This document shows positions 13,689-16,126 of a DNA stretch of 16,126 bases, piece after piece (positions within the stretch are counted from its first letter, which is position 1; each line of letters starts with the position of its first letter). The stretch covers positions 1-16,126 of the forward strand of contig JAJDBL010000374.1 in the NCBI GenBank assembly GCA_029261375.1, read 5' to 3'. Made by a program: the position numbers and the translations under genes. The DNA is from Nitrospirales bacterium (GTDB lineage: Bacteria > Nitrospirota > Nitrospiria > Nitrospirales > UBA2166). A model generated the notes under the pieces. That model was not told the origin of the DNA, made no database searches, and was given only the letters and a program-made list of their open reading frames with translations.

Positions 13689-13724
13689 GGGGGAGAAATC
13701 GGGGGGGATGGCGCACCCGGTGCG
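13689..13724 (+). other. G-tracts and CGCACC/GGTGCG hairpin upstream of the ops-like site
   Basis: A G5 tract (13689-13693) and a G7 tract (13701-13707) are followed by CGCACC (13712-13717) and GGTGCG (13719-13724), an inverted repeat separated by one base. In practice this folds as a 4-bp stem with a CCCGG loop. The last G of the stem is the first base of the ops-like octamer. The same 3' arm, the 10-mer CCGGTGCGGC, also occurs at 12890-12899. G-rich RNA plus a hairpin is a plausible polymerase pause signal. Confidence 0.35.
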
Positions 13725-13736
13725 GCGGTAGCCTGC
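13724..13736 (+). promoter_or_regulatory. ops-like element (GGCGGTAGCCTGC)
   Basis: The first eight bases, GGCGGTAG, are identical to the core ops octamer that RfaH reads in enterobacterial polysaccharide operons. The full 13-mer differs at one position from the GGCGGTAGCGTGC form I recall. It lies in the transcribed leader 101 bases before the flippase start, in the correct orientation, downstream of a gene for an RfaH-like protein. A full JUMPstart sequence around it is not apparent. Match by chance in a 180-base leader is unlikely (about 180/65536 per strand) but possible. Confidence 0.5.
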
Positions 13737-13740
13737 CAAT

Positions 13741-13747
13741 GAGGAGG
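13741..13747 (+). promoter_or_regulatory. Strong Shine-Dalgarno of the leader ORF
   Basis: GAGGAGG lies five bases before the ATG at 13753. It is the best ribosome-binding site in the window. The flippase ATG at 13825 has none of its own, so ribosomes probably enter here. Confidence 0.6.
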
Positions 13748-13752
13748 CGTAG

Positions 13753-13821
13753 ATGTTTCGATTCGACGCGACTCCTATGGCGATAGCACTGGCCGTGTGC
13801 TCCCACGAACCCAAATCCTAG
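13753..13821 (+). CDS. 22-codon leader ORF in frame with the flippase gene
   Basis: The ORF encodes 22 residues (MFRFDATPMAIALAVCSHEP then KS) and ends with TAG at 13819-13821. One CCC codon separates this stop from the ATG of the ABC transporter in the same frame. The perfect GAGGAGG site in front and the lack of one before 13825 suggest ribosomes load here and reinitiate on the flippase. It could be a regulatory leader peptide following the ops-like site, or the remnant of an N-terminal extension closed by a stop mutation. There is no run of one amino acid as in classic attenuator peptides. Confidence 0.4.
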   Translation: MFRFDATPMAIALAVCSHEPKS

Positions 13822-13824
13822 CCC

Positions 13825-15600
13825 ATGAACAAAGATCTCAACACCGGTGCCAAGATATTCTCATTAATTGCGTCTAGTGAACGCAAGAACGCGTGTATTC
13901 TCCTTGGTTTGATGGGCATAGGTATGCTGATGGAAACCTTAGGAGTTGGTTTAGTCTTGCCCGCGATCATGTTACTGACGACGGAAGACCTCCCAGCGAG
14001 TTACCCTGCGGCGCAACCCCTGTTTGAAGTTGCGGGACATCCGTCCCAACAGGCACTGATTGTAACTGGCATGCTGTTGTTGACGGGTATCTATCTTATC
14101 AAGGCTACCTTTCTCGCGTACCTTGTGTGGCGGCAAACGCAATTTGCGTATGGCGTGAAGGCACATTTTTCGCAACGACTCTTCGCGACCTACTTGCGGC
14201 AACCGTATACCTTCCATTTGCAGCGAAATTCCGCAGAGTTGATCCGTAACATCACTAGCGAAGTTGGAATATTAGGCAGCACGCTTATGTCAACGATGAT
14301 GTTCATGACGGAGGGATTAGTGTTGCTTGGTATCGCGACGTTATTGCTTGTGGTGGAGCCGATGGGCGCATTACTGGTAGCGGGGGTGTTTGGGGCCGCT
14401 GCCTGGGCCTTCTCCCACAACACCCGAGCGCGCATTGCGCGTTGGGGGAGGGAGCGTCAATACCATGAAGGCTTGCGTATCCAGCATCTTCAGCAAGGGC
14501 TGGGTGGGGTGAAGGATGTCAAGTTGCTTGGTCGCGAAAGCGACTTTCTTGCGCAATTCGACACGCACAACAGCAAGAGTACTCGGATGCTCCGGTTGAG
14601 CCAGACGCTACAAGAACTTCCCCGTCTGGGACTGGAGCTTATGGCAGTAGTAGGCTTGACTCTCTTGGTCTTGACCATGCTGGCACAGGGAACTGAGGTG
14701 GACGCCATTCTTCCTACGCTAGGACTTTTTGCTGCTGCGGCCTTTCGACTCATGCCGTCGGTCAATCGTATGTTGGTCGCACTCCAGGCATTGCGTTTTG
14801 GTCTGCCGGTAATCAATACGTTGCATGACGAACTCAAGCTTGAAACATCAACGAGTGAGGTGAAACTGGTCAAGGACGTTACCCCAATGAGCCAAGACCT
14901 TCGGATTACCCAGTTGCAATACACCTATGTTAATGCGTCGACACCAGCGATTGATGGGCTCTCAGTGTGCATAAAGAAGGACGAGACAGTGGGATTCATC
15001 GGTCCGAGCGGTTCTGGCAAGAGTACACTGATTGATGTCATTTTAGGATTGCTCGTTCCAGACCTCGGCGTGATAGAGGTGGATGGGCGGGATATACACC
15101 AAAACCTCCTGATGTGGCATGATCAGGTCGGCTATGTCCCGCAATCGATCTATCTTACTGATGATACGCTTCGCAAAAACGTCTCGTTTGGGCTCCCGGA
15201 TGCAGATATTGACGACGCGTCGGTGCAGAAAGCGCTCAAGTTGGCGCAATTAGAGGAGTTGGTTGGCAGCTTGCCTGACGGTGCGGAGACGTGTGTCGGT
15301 GAGCGCGGTATCCGGCTTTCCGGTGGTCAACGTCAGCGAATTGGTATCGCGAGGGCTCTCTATCATGATCCGGCAGTCTTGGTGTTGGATGAAGCCACGA
15401 GCTCTCTCGATACCGCTACGGAAACTGATGTTATGCAGGCTATCATGTCCTTACGCGGGAACAAGACGATTCTGATCGTTGCCCATCGCCTGAGCACCGT
15501 TGCCCACTGCGATCGGCTCTATCGGCTTGATTACGGAAGACTCGTCCAGGAAGGAACGCCTCACACGATGCTTCAGCAGCCGCGCGAATCGATTGCGTAG
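13825..15600 (+). CDS. ABC transporter, fused membrane and ATPase domains (MsbA/PglK-like glycolipid flippase)
   Basis: This 591-residue half-transporter has an N-terminal six-helix exporter domain (helices near 28-50, 77-101, 160-178, 181-195, 273-291 and 294-312) and a C-terminal nucleotide-binding domain. ATPase motifs are complete: Walker A GPSGSGKST (393-401), Q-loop GYVPQSIYLTDDTL, signature LSGGQ (498-502), Walker B AVLVLDE (517-523) and H-loop H554 in VAHRLSTV. The coupling-region motif GLGGVKDVKLLGRE resembles PglK/WlaB flippases, which move lipid-linked oligosaccharides across the inner membrane. Context next to a sugar-nucleotide dehydrogenase fits that role. Other exporters with this fold (lipid A, peptide) remain possible. 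No Shine-Dalgarno precedes the ATG; translation is probably coupled to the 22-codon leader ORF. Confidence 0.9.
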   Translation: MNKDLNTGAKIFSLIASSERKNACILLGLMGIGMLMETLGVGLVLPAIMLLTTEDLPASYPAAQPLFEVAGHPSQQALIVTGMLLLTGIYLIKATFLAYLVWRQTQFAYGVKAHFSQRLFATYLRQPYTFHLQRNSAELIRNITSEVGILGSTLMSTMMFMTEGLVLLGIATLLLVVEPMGALLVAGVFGAAAWAFSHNTRARIARWGRERQYHEGLRIQHLQQGLGGVKDVKLLGRESDFLAQFDTHNSKSTRMLRLSQTLQELPRLGLELMAVVGLTLLVLTMLAQGTEVDAILPTLGLFAAAAFRLMPSVNRMLVALQALRFGLPVINTLHDELKLETSTSEVKLVKDVTPMSQDLRITQLQYTYVNASTPAIDGLSVCIKKDETVGFIGPSGSGKSTLIDVILGLLVPDLGVIEVDGRDIHQNLLMWHDQVGYVPQSIYLTDDTLRKNVSFGLPDADIDDASVQKALKLAQLEELVGSLPDGAETCVGERGIRLSGGQRQRIGIARALYHDPAVLVLDEATSSLDTATETDVMQAIMSLRGNKTILIVAHRLSTVAHCDRLYRLDYGRLVQEGTPHTMLQQPRESIA

Positions 15601-15619
15601 TCTTAGGAGCTAGGTTGCT

Positions 15620-15712
15620 ATGATGCGATGTCAATATGGAGTGTGCGCGGTTGATTGCAGAGTTGCTGACCGCATTTTCTCAATCGGAGGTTACGACAAT
15701 CGTGACGAGTGA
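15620..15712 (+). CDS. Doubtful 30-codon ORF overlapping the dehydrogenase start
   Basis: An ATG at 15620, preceded ten bases earlier by TAGGAG, opens 30 codons (MMRCQYGVCAVDCRVADRIF, then ten more) ending with TGA at 15710-15712. It overlaps the GTG start of the next gene by 11 bases. It could couple translation between the flippase and dehydrogenase genes. At this length it may equally be chance. Confidence 0.15.
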   Translation: MMRCQYGVCAVDCRVADRIFSIGGYDNRDE

Positions 15713-16126
15713 ACGGATCGGGAAAGAGCCACGCATTCCTCGGGTGGCTGTCATCGGGTGCGGTTATTGGGGGAAGAATATCGTTCGCAATTTTGGCGAA
15801 CATCACGCGCTTGAGGCTGTGTGTGATAGTGATGAAGAAAACCTCGACAAGATGCGCGCGCTGTATCCAGAGTGTCGGGTGCTCTCTTACGATGCCGTGT
15901 TGAGTGATAAGGCGATCAATGCCGTTGCGATTGCAACACCCGCCGAGACGCATGCTCACTTCGTTCGGTCGTCGCTCGAAGCAGGCAAAGATGTGTTTGT
16001 CGAAAAGCCGCTTTGCCTTTCGTTTGAAGAAGGCCAGGAACTCATTGCGTTGGCCCACGAAAAACACCGCATCTTGATGGTTGGACATCTTCTTTGGTAT
16101 CACCCCGCTATCCTCAAATTGCAGGA
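15702..16126 (+). CDS. Gfo/Idh/MocA-family sugar-nucleotide dehydrogenase (WlbA/WbpB-like), 5' part
   Basis: The first 141 codons are present and the gene runs off the window; family members are usually 310-350 residues. The Rossmann fold opens with VAVIGCGYWGKN (G19, G21, G24 binding NAD(P)). Next come the conserved IATPAETHAHFVRSSLEAGK and the EKP motif with the catalytic lysine K102 (VFVEKPLCLS), then ILMVGHLLWYHPAIL. The VGHLL.YHPA pattern is that of the WlbA/WbpB group, which oxidises UDP-N-acetylglucosaminuronic acid at C3 on the way to diacetamido-uronic acids of O-antigens; this assignment is probable, not certain. I start at the GTG at 15702, with GGAGG (15686-15690) 11 bases upstream. 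An in-frame ATG at 15636 would add 22 residues. Confidence 0.85.
   Translation, partial: MTSERIGKEPRIPRVAVIGCGYWGKNIVRNFGEHHALEAVCDSDEENLDKMRALYPECRVLSYDAVLSDKAINAVAIATPAETHAHFVRSSLEAGKDVFVEKPLCLSFEEGQELIALAHEKHRILMVGHLLWYHPAILKLQ

Noticed and set aside
1..16126. CRISPR arrays, tRNA or rRNA genes, transposases, phage genes
   Set aside because: Reading both strands showed no spaced direct repeats, no tRNA-like cloverleaf or rRNA motif, and no transposase, integrase or phage protein in any convincing frame.

Overview
The window is about 16 kb of bacterial chromosome of moderate GC, tightly packed with housekeeping genes and with one capsule/exopolysaccharide-type locus at its right end. Gene content, protein style and a GC-rich palindromic intergenic element suggest Nitrospirota, probably a Nitrospira-like organism. 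That placement is inference from recall; no rRNA gene is present to confirm it.

Region 1 (1-3460, minus strand) is a membrane energy-conversion cluster read right to left: nuoJ, nuoK, an Mrp/NuoN-type antiporter-like subunit, an 81-residue two-helix membrane protein, and a second antiporter-like subunit cut by the window edge. It is the membrane-arm half of a complex I-like or Mrp-like machine; no hydrophilic-arm (NADH/quinone module) gene is beside it. Region 2 (3704-5029, plus) is a CNNM/CorC-HlyC family membrane protein divergent from nuoJ.

Region 3 (5158-12053, minus) reads dnaE - accA - pabB - pabC. The first three genes overlap by 1 and 8 bases, so DNA replication, fatty acid synthesis and folate (p-aminobenzoate) synthesis genes are translationally coupled. 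A 110-bp imperfect palindrome (5029-5138) fills the convergent gap between the CorC-like gene and pabC and probably ends transcription from both sides.

Region 4 (12116-16126, plus) starts back-to-back with the dnaE promoter. It contains an RfaH-like NusG paralogue, a structured stretch of about 490 bp without a secure gene, a MarR-type regulator of the EPS-associated family with its own good promoter, a 180-bp leader, an MsbA/PglK-like ABC flippase and the start of a Gfo/Idh/MocA sugar-nucleotide dehydrogenase (WlbA/WbpB-like). The leader before the flippase holds the exact octamer GGCGGTAG, the core of the enterobacterial ops element read by RfaH. It is followed by a strong Shine-Dalgarno and a 22-codon ORF that stops one codon before the flippase start, in the same frame.

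The best candidate for something undescribed is this RfaH/ops-like antitermination circuit outside Proteobacteria, with paired hairpins and an upstream ORF, apparently controlling a surface-polysaccharide operon.
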